From NCBI GenBank assembly GCA_024345305.1, contig BRON01000006.1, forward strand, positions 1,612,001-1,676,000: a DNA stretch of 64,000 nt, given 5' to 3'. A model generated the notes under the pieces. The model was not told where the DNA came from. It was given only the letters and a program-made list of their open reading frames with translations, and made no database searches. Shown in pieces: positions 33,171 to 44,400 of the stretch. Position 1 is the stretch's first letter. Each line of letters begins with the position of its first letter. The DNA is from Mrakia gelida (lineage: Eukaryota; Basidiomycota; Tremellomycetes; Cystofilobasidiales; Mrakiaceae). The position numbers and the translations under genes are program-made.

Positions 33171-34497
33171 TCAAGGGCCTTTCGCGACGTGCGTCGGAAC
33201 CGCCTTCGGTACCTCCACTCCTTCGACCTCCTTCGCGTAGAAAGCCTTGTACTCCTTCCAGAGGATCTCGACAGGTTTGGTGGTAAGCTCTTCGAACCAG
33301 TCGTCGGACCAGGGCGAGGTTTTGAGACGTGAGTTGATCTCGGAGCAGAGGGAGGGATGGACGTGTTTTGTGAGGTGGGAGAGGAAGAGGGCTGTTGTTT
33401 CGCTAGTGGGACGGATATGAGGGAGGAGCGGGAGGAAGAGTGGGAGGGAAAGAAAGATCAGTGAAATGTTGAACGAGCGCGACGAGAGACGAGGAGAAGA
33501 AGAGAAGGACGACGCGAACTCGCTACGCGTCTTTCCAGCTCGAGCCTTGGCCAAACTTCTTCCCTGAGTGTCCGAGGCGTCAAAAGGTCGGTTCAAGTCC
33601 TCACGAGCCGCCAGCGAAGTCTCACAGCAATGGAACGAAACTCACAATGCTTCGCTCCTAGACCACCCTCCAGCCTCACCCAATCCGCCAACCCCTCAAT
33701 CCACCACCCAGGAGCACTCCCTCCCCCATCATCCTGCACGACATGCACCATCTCATGACACAGCACTCCCTCGATCTCCTTCCTCGCATCCTCCAACGTC
33801 GCTCCCTTCTTCTTGAACTGGGCTTCAACGTACGACGACGCGAGGGTGATGGTTCGATCGGATGTTTCAGCGACGCCTTTGTAGGAGGTTGAGACGATGA
33901 TGGTAAGCGGAGGATAGCGAGAGGATGAGGTTTCGTTGGGGAGGGAGAGGAGGGAGTGGATGAGCTTGAGGTAGGTGGTGAGGGAGGTTGGGAGCGAGGG
34001 GAGGGAGGGTGGGGTTGGGGTTGGGGCTGTCGAGGAAGAGGCGGAGAGCGGTGAAGGGGGTGGGAAGATGGTCCGGAAGAGAGTGGATCCGACTGAGGAA
34101 AGAGAGGATTGGGCCAGAGGTCAGAACGTGAACTGGCAAAGGTGGAAAAGTCGAAGGAAAGGGGCGAACCGTCGGGCTTGGATGGGAGGAGGAGAGAGAT
34201 GAGGACTTCCGCTGGCTCTAAGACGATAGCTCGGACTTGATCTGTCAAAGAGTAGTACGAGTGGTATGTTAGTAGGCTAACATACCCAATGACGAGTTTT
34301 CTACGACTCTCCGAGCACTTGAATGAAACGAAGAAGAGCGAAAGGTCTCGACTCCATCGTTCGATGAGCTCGATCCTCCGTCCCTCCCCACCTCTGCCCT
34401 CTCCCTCGCCAACACAGATCTTCCATCAGCACAAAAACCCACCGGTAGCTAGGTCGGAGATGTATGATGTCGAGATGTATTGATCCGAGACTCCCAT
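33171..34497 (-). CDS. Basic secretory protein (BSP)-type metallopeptidase
   Basis: The protein belongs to the plant/bacterial/fungal basic secretory protein peptidase family (zinc metalloprotease-like). The key exon reads ARKEIEGVLCHEMVHVVQ, with the HExxH zinc motif HEMVH at about 33757-33743, then GGGSAPGWWIEGLADWVRLE. The following exons join in phase: HWKKFGQGSSWKDA, then ETTALFLSHLTKHVHPSLC and FEELTTKPVEILWKEYKAFY, the normal C-terminal order. Upstream, MGVSDQYISTSYISDLAT (34497) joins to DQVRAIVLEPAEVLISLLLP. No signal peptide is evident, so despite the family name it may be cytosolic. The intron between these two exons is about 200 nt and contains a 9-bp inverted repeat around a TACTAAC branch-like sequence. 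The start is less sure than the rest. Confidence 0.8.
34250..34290 (-). repeat. Inverted repeat around a TACTAAC sequence in an intron
   Basis: GTATGTTAG and CTAACATAC face each other with a 4-nt spacer at about 34263-34284 inside the first intron of the BSP-type gene. On the coding strand the right arm contains TACTAAC, a perfect branch-point consensus, while the left arm contains GTATGT, a donor consensus. Confidence 0.6.
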
Positions 34498-34934
34498 GCT
34501 GATTGATTGGCGAGGAATCTACATCGAGGGAGAAGAGGGAAGGAAGAAGGGTGAGCTCGACGTCGCTGTGACCTTCGACCCCCCTTCAGGCCCCTCTGAC
34601 GATCAAGTCTTCACTCACAGATCGCGGTGAGGGACCCCTTAGTTTCTATGGGAAGCTGGCTGAGAAAGGAACGGATGAAAGGAACGGAGTTGGGCGAGAG
34701 GAGACGAAGCTCATCGAGATCAGGCTGAAAGTTGAGCTCGAGGGTTTCGTTTCTTTCGTCGCCCCCTCGCCCCTCTCTCGCCCCTCTCTCTTTCTTCTCT
34801 CCGCACCCAAAACTGCACCAGAAACTGCATAATCGTGAAGTCTGAACATTCGTTTCACTTGACTGAAATTCGAGATCTCCCTGCCCTCTCACGAATCCTC
34901 CGCGCTCCTCGCTCTGATCATCACCCACTCCTCC
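34498..34934. other. Region between the BSP-type gene and the DGxPDxR gene
   Basis: A minus-strand ORF at 34611-34928 reads MGDDQSEERGGFVRGQGDLE, then LELNFQPDLDELRLLSPNSV and an exon-like end at a GTGAGT donor (about 34619). It could be a 5' exon of the BSP-type gene, but no phase joins it to that gene cleanly. The rest holds the 3' end of the DGxPDxR gene. Confidence 0.3.
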
Positions 34935-35845
34935 CTAAGCCTTCTCCTCCCCGCTCTTCTTCGTCTCCGTAGAGGCAGATTGATTGATCTTCAGTCTCAT
35001 ATCAGGTTTCCCACTCTTCTGCTCTCCCAATAAACCCAGACGGGAACGAGAGATCAGCGCGAGCTCGACATTGGACTCGTCGCTCCGTCTCGAGTCGAGG
35101 TAAAGAAAACGAACCGTGAGCCCTCCGTGATTCTTAGCCGAGTAGCTCCTGAAGGTAGGGTTGAAGCGAAGGTCGGGGGATCCGTTGAGCTTGGAAGGAA
35201 AGGAGGCAAGAGAAGAAAAGGAGCGAGCAGGAGAGAAGATGGTGAGCTCGACTGTACTTTGACTTCAGCCGACGACGTCTCGCTCCTCCCTTCCAAGATG
35301 CGTATGGAAGAGGTAGAAAGGTTGATAGAGAGACGGGGACCACCTAAGCATGGACTCACTCACCCTCAGAGGTCTTCCATGGGCAGGAGGGTGTTCAGCT
35401 CGAACGGCAGGCTTGAAGCGAAGGTCGGGAGTGCCGTCCTTCTGCTCGCCCAGCATCAGGAACAGCAAGAAAGAGAGAGAGAGGTCTGAAAGTCAGCTAG
35501 CTGGATGCTTCCTTCGTCTACAGCGACGAGGTTGGTCTCTCGAAGGGACGGAAAACGAGGAGACAAGAGTTCGACGAGCCGAAAGCCACGAACCTCCAAC
35601 TTCAAGTGCTTGTTCTCGAGGAACCTCTTGTCGGGAGAGCCGTCTTTCTGATCACACGAAGAGAGAGAGACCGTGAGCAGAGAGTCAGTATCTGTTGAAC
35701 GAGCGAGAGGGAGAAGGAGGACGTCGAAGGACGGAGCTGACGCGGATCGAACACTCACGTTGAGATGGAGAGCTCGAATTGATCCGAGTCGAGAGATGTT
35801 CAGAGAGGTGCGAGAGAGGAGAGAAGTTCGTAGGAGGGAGAACAT
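34935..35845 (-). CDS. Small mitochondrial-leader protein with DGxPDxR modules (copy 1)
   Basis: Five exons encode about 130 residues. Exon 1 (from 35845) is a leader MFSLLRTSLLSRTSLNISRL, rich in Arg and Ser with no acidic residue, as in mitochondrial presequences. Each of the other four exons encodes one module: KDGSPDKRFLENKHLKLEV, KDGTPDLRFKPAVRAEHPPA, LNGSPDLRFNPTFRSYSAKN with HGG, and SGKPDMRLKINQSA before a Lys-rich tail ending GEEKA. Exon borders fall at the start of each module. Two relatives lie at 45454 and 46754 on the plus strand. I do not know a named function. The PKEHGGL and KGG elements of the relatives recall small stress-induced proteins of fungi. The start codon lies 61 bp from the retrotransposon insertion. 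Confidence 0.75.
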
Positions 35846-35901
35846 GATGAAATCGAGTTTGGGAGGGAAAGAGGGAGGGGAGATGATGATGGTCGGTGGC
35901 G

Positions 35902-35906
35902 AAGAA
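35902..35906. repeat. Target site duplication, left copy
   Basis: AAGAA directly precedes the TGTTGG terminus of the left LTR. The same five bases directly follow the right LTR at 40751-40755. Confidence 0.9.
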
Positions 35907-36133
35907 TGTTGGAAGGTGGCGACTCGCAGAGAGATCTTACGTAGTAGCTTAGTAACGCGTCTCGTTCAGTCCCCTTGGTAGTAACCATTCTTCGTAAACA
36001 GCTTTGTAAGCTACCTTCAGATCACGTGACCATTTCCATAGTATATAAACCTTTCGAGTAGCTAGCTTTATACAACAAGCTTTGAACCACATCCTGCAGA
36101 CATCCCTAAGCTCAAGTGGACGACCCAACAACA
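35907..36133 (+). repeat. Left LTR of the copia element
   Basis: It begins TGTTGGAAGG and ends CCCAACAACA. A TATA-like TATATAAA lies at about 36042-36049 and a CACGTG at 36023-36028, which could drive the element. The same sequence returns at 40524-40750. Confidence 0.95.
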
Positions 36134-36182
36134 CGTTATCAGCACCAGTTCGCCACCACCCGCTAAGCAACAATCCTTCGTC

Positions 36183-39100
36183 ATGTCAAGCAACTACTCC
36201 AAGAAGCTAGATCACAAGCTGTTCAAACTCACTGCTCTCGATGGTACCAACTACGAGACGTGGTCAGTAAGGATGGAGATCGCTTTTGGAGAAGCAGGAA
36301 TCAAGCCCGTCGTCCTCGGTACGAAAACCAGGCCCAACCTCACCCCGGAAGTCAAGGAAAAGGACACCACCGCACAAGAGGTCGTGAAGCAGCAGAACAA
36401 CGTCAAGGACATCGAAGAATGGGACCATATGGACGAGTTCGCGCTCCACAGGATTCAAATGGCGGTCAGCGACCGAGAACTACCTCGGATCCGGAACTGC
36501 AAACACGCAAAGGAGGCATGGGATCTTCTGAGGAAGACTCACAAGGTGGAAGGAGGAGCGGGAGAGGTCATGGCCATCCGAAGGATGAGGGACCTCAAGA
36601 TGGAGGAGGGAGAACCAGTACAGGAGTACATCGACGAATTCCAAAGGATCATCGACGACATGTCAGCTCTCGGCCTCAACATCCCAGACAGGATGAGCAC
36701 AATGTTCTTCCTCAGTGGATTACCTGCATCACTCGAACAATTCATTCAACACCAAACGCTCCAGGCGCAAGAATCAAAACAAGAACTCAACCCAACCGCC
36801 GTCGCCACATCCCTCCTCATCCACGTAAGGACTCACGAGTCTCTCAAACCGACAGGTACTTCATCGTCGAAGGAAACAGCCCTCCTAGTCGACAAGAGGA
36901 CCGCCAAGTGCCATCACTGCAACAAGGTCGGACACTTCAAGTCGGAGTGCTGGGAGTTGAATGGAGGAAAGCCCACGGGGCAGGGACAAGGTGGAAAGGG
37001 AAGGAAGTTCGGGAAGGGGAAGAAGGAGAACAAGGGGAACTGGAAGGATAGGGAAGAGGCGCACCTCGTAGACTACGGTCTTCAAGCAGGATCCGACATC
37101 GCGACGTCGGCCCAAGCGCTCTTCGCTCAAACCAAGCATGGATACATCGCCGATAGTGGAGCATCAAACCACATCGTCGGGGACCGGGAACGCTTCGTAA
37201 CATACAAGGCGCACAACGGAACGGTCACGACGGCCAACGGATCAATCGTTCAGATCCTCGGCATCGGCTCCATCCACCTCCAGACCACCGTGAAAGGATC
37301 AAGGAAGGCCTTCACCATCTCCGACGTATACCACATCCCAGGGTTCAGCAACCTCATCAGTATCGGTCAACTCGGTAACAAAGGAGTCGAGACCAGGTTC
37401 CCCAGCAAGGGGACAACCCAAACCAACAAGCGATGCCAGTTCCTTCGAGACGGATCGCTGTTCATGGAGGGAAAAGAGGTGTCGAAGAACCTCTACATGC
37501 TGGACGTGAGCGACTTCAAGGGAGTCGGCTCAGGAGGAGAAGACGTAGCACTCGCGGCAACAGGAGTCGACAAGATCGAGGTCCTTCATCGCCGGCTCGG
37601 TCACGCTTCTATCTCCGCCATGGAGGAGTTGTCTCGTCAGAAGCTCCTACCAACCTTCACCAAAAAGGACATCATCGGATTCAAGGAAAGGATCTGCGTA
37701 CCTTGCGTCGAAGGGAAACAACATCGAACTCCATTCCCCACCTCCACCACCAAAACCACTTCACCTCTCGAACTCGTCCACACGGATCTCGCCGGACCGA
37801 TGCCAATCGCCTCGGCTCAAGGAATGCGTTACATGATGACGATCTGGGACGACTTCAGCAACTACCACTGGTCGTTCGCATTGAAGAGGAAGTCGGAAAC
37901 ACTGGCAACATTCATCACCTGGAGGAAAAGGGAGGAGAAAAGGACCAATCACGTCGTCAAACGGATCAGGTCAGACAACGGTGGGGAATACACGTCGAAG
38001 GACTACGAGTTCTACCTCCGGGACGAAGGAATCACCAAGGAAACGACTATCCCACGCACACCGCAACAAAACGGCAAGGCCGAACGAGGAATGCGAACCA
38101 TCGAGGAGAAGATCACCTGCGCGCTACGAGACGCGAGGGACCTCGACGGATCCTACTGGGCGGAAGCCATGAACTACGCCACATACACAATCAACCGCAT
38201 TCCCTCATCCTCAGTCAACTCTCAAACCCCCTACCAAGCCTACTACAAAAGGAAGCCCGACCTCACTGCAATGCGGACGTTCGGAGCTCTCGCTTACGCG
38301 CTCAACCTTCAAAAGATCAAGCATCAACCCAAGAGCATCAAGTGCATCTTCCTCGGATACGGCGATCTCAACGGGAAGAAGGCCTATCGACTTCAAGTCC
38401 ATGGAGACCCCAAGCGGTCGATCCTTCATTCTCGGGACGTTATCTTCGACGAAACACGTGGAGTCCACCAGACGGTGGAGCTACCAGGAATGGGACAAGC
38501 CGGAATCAAGGAGGACCACAAGGAGGAGGAAGAAGAAGAGAAGGAACTGGAGGAGGACAAAGGAGAGGAACAGCACCTACTCAAGTCCAACCAACAAGAC
38601 CCGGTCAGGGAGACCGAGGCAAGGAAACCCAACCCATCACGCGTCAAGCACTCCTACACTTACGAGCCCATCATCGATGAACCGGCTGTCGATTTGAGTG
38701 GGAGCTACGGACGAGGTCAACGGAACAAGAAGCCATTCACAGGAACAGGAGACTCGGCAAGATTTGTCCAGACGGACTACGACATCACCGACTTCATTTC
38801 GGAGGACTTCGCCGGACACGCTCAAGCGACGCAACCCAAACTCGAGGATCTTCCACCACCCTCCGTCCCAGATACATACGGAGAAGCCATGGCGTCGGAG
38901 CACGCATACTTCTGGAGGGAAGCGATGGACGAAGAGATGGTGTCGATGGAAGGGAACGGAGTCTTTGAACTCACAGAGCTACCCTCAGGATCAAAAACGG
39001 TCAGAGGTCGCTGGGTTTACGCGCTCAAGAAAGGAGCCGACGGGAGGATTACTCGCTTCAAAGCCAGATGGGTCGCCAAGGGATTCAGTCAGCAAGAAGG

Positions 39101-40493
39101 AGTCGACTACGTCGAGACGTACGCGCCGGTATCAAAGCTCAACTCACTCAGGATCGTCCTCGCCATCGCAGCATCGGAGGATCTCGATCTAGTCCAAGGA
39201 GACTTCAAGACGGCGTTCCTCACAGCAGACCTAGTCGAAACGGTCTTCATGGAACAGCCAACAGGGTACGAACAAAAGGGAGCCGACAAGAAGAAACTCG
39301 TCGCGCATCTCCTCAAGGAGGCCCTATACGGACTCAAACAATCGCCACTCGCGTTCTACAATCACTCCTCAAAGTTCTTTCAAACTCAACTCAATCTCCA
39401 TCCACTCGAAGCGGACCCTTGCATCTACATAGGGCATAGGAAGGGACGACGGATCATGTTGGTCCAGTACGTTGACGACTTCGTCGCCGCAGGAGACAAC
39501 GAGGATTTGGAGTGGGTCATGACGGAGATCCAAAAGAAGTTCAAGATCGACGACAGAGGAGACCTCAACCCAGGAACAATCCTCGGGATTGACGTTACGA
39601 GGGACCGCAAGGCGGGGACAATGGACCTCAGCCAGAAACGATACGTTCAAACGGTCCTCGAACGATTCAACATGGTCGACGCTAAACCAAACAAGGTTCC
39701 GATGGACGACTTTAGGCAACTGTCGGTCCAATCGGAGGATTCGGGATCAGAGAAGCTGGACGGAGTACCCTACCTCGAAGCGGTGGGATCGTTGATGTAC
39801 CTCCAAGTCTGCACTCGACCGGACATCGCCTTCGCCGTCGGAGTTCTCAGCCGATTCAGTTCGGACCCACGAAGGGTTCATTGGGGAGCAGTCAAGAAGG
39901 TCATGCGATACCTACAAGGATCAGCAGACACGTCGCTTCAACTTGGAGGACACTCGGACGCTCCAATCGCAGAACTATGGACCGACTCCGACTACGCCGG
40001 AGACACGGAATCAAGACGATCAACAACAGGATTCGTCGTCAAGGTATTTGGATCCACAGTCATCTGGGCAAGTCGACGCCAAAAGGCAATCAGTCTCTCT
40101 TCTCTTGAAGCAGAGTACATCGCTCTCTCCGCAGGATGCCGGAGCCTTAGGTGGGTCGCCAAGATCCTCGCTGAACTCGGATACGACACCGGATCGATCC
40201 CAGTAAACGTAGACAACCAAGGAGCCATCGAAACAACCAAGAACGGTACTCACTCGGAGAAGACCAAGCACATCGACGTCGCGTACAAATACGGACGAGA
40301 GGCCCAACAGAGAGGATTCATCAAGCTCAACTACTGTCCCACCGAGGACATGCAGGCAGACATCCTCACCAAGGCTCTCGGAGTCGAAAAGCTCGAACGG
40401 TTTAAGAAATCGCTCAACATCCAGAAGGAAACCTCGCGCGTGGATCAAAAGACCAGCGGAGACATGGATGGAAACCCGCAGAGGGGGAAATGA
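36183..40493 (+). CDS. Copia gag-pol polyprotein, intact
   Basis: A single frame of 1,436 residues encodes the retrotransposon proteins in copia order. Gag includes the CCHC zinc knuckle CHHCNKVGHFKSEC (about residues 241-254). Protease has DSGAS (about 325). Integrase has the HHCC region with HRRLGHAS and CVPCVEGK, then the D-D-E core (LVHTDLAG, DDFSNY, QQNGKAERG). Reverse transcriptase has KARWVAKGFSQQEGVDY, YAPVSKL and the catalytic YVDD. RNase H has TDSDYAGD, SSLEAEYIALS and ends with ADILTKAL. The integrase-before-RT order identifies Ty1/copia. There are no stops or frameshifts, so it could be active. Codon usage is less C-rich at many positions than the host genes but not strongly different. 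Confidence 0.95.
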   Translation: MSSNYSKKLDHKLFKLTALDGTNYETWSVRMEIAFGEAGIKPVVLGTKTRPNLTPEVKEKDTTAQEVVKQQNNVKDIEEWDHMDEFALHRIQMAVSDRELPRIRNCKHAKEAWDLLRKTHKVEGGAGEVMAIRRMRDLKMEEGEPVQEYIDEFQRIIDDMSALGLNIPDRMSTMFFLSGLPASLEQFIQHQTLQAQESKQELNPTAVATSLLIHVRTHESLKPTGTSSSKETALLVDKRTAKCHHCNKVGHFKSECWELNGGKPTGQGQGGKGRKFGKGKKENKGNWKDREEAHLVDYGLQAGSDIATSAQALFAQTKHGYIADSGASNHIVGDRERFVTYKAHNGTVTTANGSIVQILGIGSIHLQTTVKGSRKAFTISDVYHIPGFSNLISIGQLGNKGVETRFPSKGTTQTNKRCQFLRDGSLFMEGKEVSKNLYMLDVSDFKGVGSGGEDVALAATGVDKIEVLHRRLGHASISAMEELSRQKLLPTFTKKDIIGFKERICVPCVEGKQHRTPFPTSTTKTTSPLELVHTDLAGPMPIASAQGMRYMMTIWDDFSNYHWSFALKRKSETLATFITWRKREEKRTNHVVKRIRSDNGGEYTSKDYEFYLRDEGITKETTIPRTPQQNGKAERGMRTIEEKITCALRDARDLDGSYWAEAMNYATYTINRIPSSSVNSQTPYQAYYKRKPDLTAMRTFGALAYALNLQKIKHQPKSIKCIFLGYGDLNGKKAYRLQVHGDPKRSILHSRDVIFDETRGVHQTVELPGMGQAGIKEDHKEEEEEEKELEEDKGEEQHLLKSNQQDPVRETEARKPNPSRVKHSYTYEPIIDEPAVDLSGSYGRGQRNKKPFTGTGDSARFVQTDYDITDFISEDFAGHAQATQPKLEDLPPPSVPDTYGEAMASEHAYFWREAMDEEMVSMEGNGVFELTELPSGSKTVRGRWVYALKKGADGRITRFKARWVAKGFSQQEGVDYVETYAPVSKLNSLRIVLAIAASEDLDLVQGDFKTAFLTADLVETVFMEQPTGYEQKGADKKKLVAHLLKEALYGLKQSPLAFYNHSSKFFQTQLNLHPLEADPCIYIGHRKGRRIMLVQYVDDFVAAGDNEDLEWVMTEIQKKFKIDDRGDLNPGTILGIDVTRDRKAGTMDLSQKRYVQTVLERFNMVDAKPNKVPMDDFRQLSVQSEDSGSEKLDGVPYLEAVGSLMYLQVCTRPDIAFAVGVLSRFSSDPRRVHWGAVKKVMRYLQGSADTSLQLGGHSDAPIAELWTDSDYAGDTESRRSTTGFVVKVFGSTVIWASRRQKAISLSSLEAEYIALSAGCRSLRWVAKILAELGYDTGSIPVNVDNQGAIETTKNGTHSEKTKHIDVAYKYGREAQQRGFIKLNYCPTEDMQADILTKALGVEKLERFKKSLNIQKETSRVDQKTSGDMDGNPQRGK

Positions 40494-40523
40494 AGGAAGG
40501 ACTCTCAGCTCATCGAGTGGGAG

Positions 40524-40750
40524 TGTTGGAAGGTGGCGACTCGCAGAGAGATCTTACGTAGTAGCTTAGTAACGCGTCTCGTTCAGTCCCCTTGGTAGTA
40601 ACCATTCTTCGTAAACAGCTTTGTAAGCTACCTTCAGATCACGTGACCATTTCCATAGTATATAAACCTTTCGAGTAGCTAGCTTTATACAACAAGCTTT
40701 GAACCACATCCTGCAGACATCCCTAAGCTCAAGTGGACGACCCAACAACA
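40524..40750 (+). repeat. Right LTR of the copia element
   Basis: It appears identical to the left LTR over 227 bp and is followed by the AAGAA duplication at 40751-40755. Confidence 0.95.
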
Positions 40751-41404
40751 AAGAAGAAGGTCGGGCAAGGTTCGGGTGACGGCGAGCAAGGCCGCAGGAT
40801 TTCGGAGGCAATTTCGAGGAAGGAAAAACGAAGTCCAGTTGTGAAGAAAGGGAACGTAGAGTATAGGTCAGAATATAGGCGGAGAGGGGGAGGAGGAGAT
40901 CCAGAGCTTCGAAGAGACCTGAGAAGAGACGGACGCGACAGCCGGATCCGAATGGATCATTTTTCGAGCTCTGTTTTCGAGGTTTTTCGAGCCCAAAAAC
41001 GTTAAGAAAGCTTTCCATTTTTCTCACCTCGCGTCTAAGGAGTTCCGACCTTCCGAACTGCTCAAACCTGCTCTGCTCAAGTCTCGAAGGGGATCGGAGG
41101 CGACGCGTTTTCCCTCTTCTCTTCTCTTCACGACGCGCCCTCTCACTTCCCAACTTCGCCCCTTCGCCCACCCTCTCCTGTACCTCATCTCGCTCTCCTC
41201 GGTCTCTACACTTCATTCAAGCCAATAAATGAGTGAAAGAGGTCGAGTCGAGGCCCCCTTCATTCTCTCTCCCACGTGCGAAGTCAGTCTGCTCTTTCGA
41301 GGAAGTCGAATCCGATTTTGGCTCTCTCGATTTCTGCTAACGACCAGCATCGAGGAGGACGAGATTCTTTGCCTGTTCTTACATCCGAGCGTTGAGCAGC
41401 AGAG
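40751..41404. promoter_or_regulatory. Region between the right LTR and the SPX-RING gene
   Basis: It begins with the right target-site copy and continues as the old upstream DNA of the DGxPDxR gene. The right part should contain the SPX-RING promoter. No gene is recognised. Confidence 0.4.
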
Positions 41405-44400
41405 ATGAAGTATAGTCAGGTGAGTCTTGAGGTGCTGCGAGGGAGGCAAGGGGGAGAGAAGAAAAGGGAGGGAAGGAAGGAGCGAGCTCGAGCTCGCGGA
41501 AGGTGGGAAGGGAAGGAGGCTAGCGAACGAGCGAACGAGGGATGGGATGAGATTGAGAGCTCTTGGAGGGACTCTGTCTTCAGAGTGTATATATCTCACT
41601 CTTCGAGTCGAGAGTCTCTCTTCTCCTGGGGGAACGGACGGACGGGAGAGCGAACAAACAACCCGCTTCCACCACCTCTCCTCCCCAACCTAAGCGCTGA
41701 CCTTCTCTTTCTCTCCTCTCTCTCGCAGGAGTACGCCAAGATCATGGAAGATTCAGGATTCCCTCTGGAATGGCGAGAATCTGCTATCGAGTACAAGCAC
41801 TTGAAGAAACTCATCAAGAAGGTCTCTCACGAACTCACCTCGTTGGGACTCAACCCTGTCGTCCTCAACCGTCTCCTTCATCCTCCAACGACGGACGGCT
41901 CCTCCTCCTCCTCAGCAACAGCAGCCGGTACCCTCCCCTCGACTCTCACCTCCCTTCACATCCATCCTTCGGAATCACCAGCCGAGAGCAGCAGCAGCTC
42001 CTCCCACCAACCTCCACACTCGTCCTCTCCCTCTGGAACGGACCTCGAGCTCGAATTCGAGTTTTCCTCCGACTCGTCAGATCAAGGAGGAGAGAACGAG
42101 GACGACTACACCGTAGAGCAGGTGTCAGAGGAGGAAGCAGCAGGGAAGGGGAAGAAGGTCGCAGCTGGAGGGACTTGGATGGACGAGAACGGAAAGAGGT
42201 TCAGGGTCAGGGTCAGAGGAGACTCGCTTCCACCCGAGGAGGGAGAGGGAGGAGGAGGCACCGAGGAGGAGAAGCAGAGGGTCGCGGAGGAGGGAAGGAA
42301 GAGAAGGCATGAGCATGAGAGGGTAGCTGTTAGGGGAGGGTTCAAGGCTGAGTACGATCTAGTAGGTGAGTCAGGCGAGGGAGGCGAGCGAGGTAGGGAG
42401 GGATCCGTTCCGTTGAGCTCGAACGATTCAAGCTCACCACTTTCTTTTCTTTCCTTCGTTCTTCCTTCTCTTCCCTTCACTTTTTCGCTGTAGGAACCGC
42501 CACTAACCCCATCCCACGACTACGACTCCTCCCTCTCCTCGACCAACAGGGAATCCTCCAACCTCAACCTCGTCGAGCTTCAGCAACCTCCATCCCTCAC
42601 CACGGCTCCTCTCGCTCCTCCTCCCATTCCCCACCTTTGTCTCGTTCCAGCAGCCCTTCCTCCCCTTCCATCCTTCGAGCAGGATCCCCACCCACTTCCT
42701 TACCCCTCTCACCACCTCCTCTCATCCCTCTTATCACTTCTAAATCAACCTCCCCCCCTCCATCCTCAACCTCCCCACCACCTCTCCTCTCACCTCCCTC
42801 AACAGACAACAACTCGAACGACGCTACCTCCGACGCTTCCTCCGACGGAGCTTCAGCTCGAGACGACGAAGATGAACCTACAACCTCTCCTCTCATGGCC
42901 AGCACCCCTCGGTACTTCTTCTCGTCCGTCAAGTCACCCATCTGGGCTCTTCAAGCTGGAGCAGAGGAGGGTCTCGAAGGTCTCACCCACTCGCCTCCCG
43001 GTCTTCGAATGCCTTCAGCCACCCTCTCGGAAGAGCCAGAGTCAGTTGCTGATGACGAAGAAGAGGAGGAGGAAGAAGAAGAGGAAGACGTCGTCGTCCC
43101 TCCTGGGTTCACGAGTGTGATTGGAACGTCGAAGGCTCTTGGGATCCCCATCGTCGCGATCCAACCTGCGACACCGGAGGGTTTGCTCAAGTACGGAGGA
43201 TCTGGGAAGGAGATTGGAGAAGGGGAGGCGTTGATGTTGGATGGGATGGGACCACCTGGTCTGCTGGAGGAGGGGATGGAGGAGATCTCGATGAGCAGCT
43301 CGTGAGTCTTTCCCTTTCCCTTTCTTCGAGACGCGTCGGGTCACTTCGAACGAGATCGCTGACTCTTGAACTCGACCGTCGCTTTGCTCGCGACTCAGAC
43401 CACCTCAGCACGAACTTTACATCGATCTCGCTTCGGATCTCGAAGTTCGTCGCTTTTTCTCCTCCCCTGCTCACCTCGCTCGCCTCGCTCGCAAAAACTA
43501 ACATCCCCTCCTCCCTCTCGCTCCCTCTCAGTTCTTCAACGTCCTCACCCACGCCCTAACAACCCTCGACACCCTCCAACGAACCCAACAAGACCTCTTC
43601 CGTCGGACCGTCACCCACCTCTGCGCAACCATCTCCTCAGCTGCCATCCCTCCCCCACCTCGAACGACGAAACAGAAACTCGGATCCAAGTTCAAACCCT
43701 CCAACTCGGGAGGGGACGGGCACTCGGATCTGTATGCTTGGAGAGAGGTGTTCACGTTGTGGATCGAGGCTGAAATCTTTGAGAGTGGGGCGGAGAGGGA
43801 TCGTGGAGAGAGGGGGATTGAGGAGGCTGAGAGAAGGCTGAAGGCTTTTGCTGGGGAGGTGACGAGGAGGGGATTGGGAGATAGGAGGACCTTGAAGGTG
43901 AGTTGATTCCTGTCTTTTGCAATGGGCTGCTGTTGAGCCGGGTTTGCGTCGGCTGACTTCTTCGACGCGTCGTTCTCGTTCTCTCGCTCCCTTCTCAGTC
44001 TCGCGAGTCCCGAGCAGCCCTCAACACCTTCCTCCAACTCAACCTCACCCTCCTCGACCTCAAGAAGTTCCAAACAGCCAACATCCAAGCCGCTCGGAAG
44101 ATCCTCAAGAAGCACGACAAGCGTGCGTCGTCCCTCTCTCCGGTCTCCCTCTCCTCCCTTTCGTCTTCCCCCCGCTGACCTCCTCCCCTCCCTTTACCTT
44201 TCTTCTCTCAACACACAGGAACGGCCCTCACCGCCTCCTCCGGCTTCCCCCAATTCGTCATCTCCTCCCTCTCAGCTCCCTCAGGTCAAGATCCCAACAA
44301 CATCAAAACCTGGACGCTCTTCGACGCTTCCCTCCCTCACGTCCTCCTCGCCTGTCTCACCGAAACCCTCCTCCCTATCATCCCGAGTCTGGACGACTAC

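Larger units (their letters stand above)
35907..40750 (+). mobile_element. Complete Ty1/copia LTR retrotransposon
   Basis: The element has two 227-bp LTRs bounded by TGTTGG and CCAACAACA, a 5-bp target duplication AAGAA, a 49-nt leader and one uninterrupted gag-pol frame. The LTR copies appear identical base for base by eye, which marks a very recent insertion. The sequence after the left LTR (CGTTATCAGCACC) is the likely primer binding site. A purine-rich tract (about 40480-40500, AGAGGGGGAAATGAAGGAAGGA region) and GAGTGGGAG next to the right LTR are polypurine candidates. It lies between the DGxPDxR gene (61 bp) and the SPX-RING gene (about 650 bp). Copy number elsewhere is unknown. Confidence 0.95.

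Noticed and set aside
37433..38680. 415-residue plus-strand ORF inside the retrotransposon
   Set aside because: It is a shifted reading of the intact gag-pol frame, with Arg/His-rich low-quality composition and no domain.
40566..41216. Minus-strand ORF across the right LTR
   Set aside because: The shared peptide with the ORF at 35949-36173 only reflects the identical LTRs; there is no gene signature.
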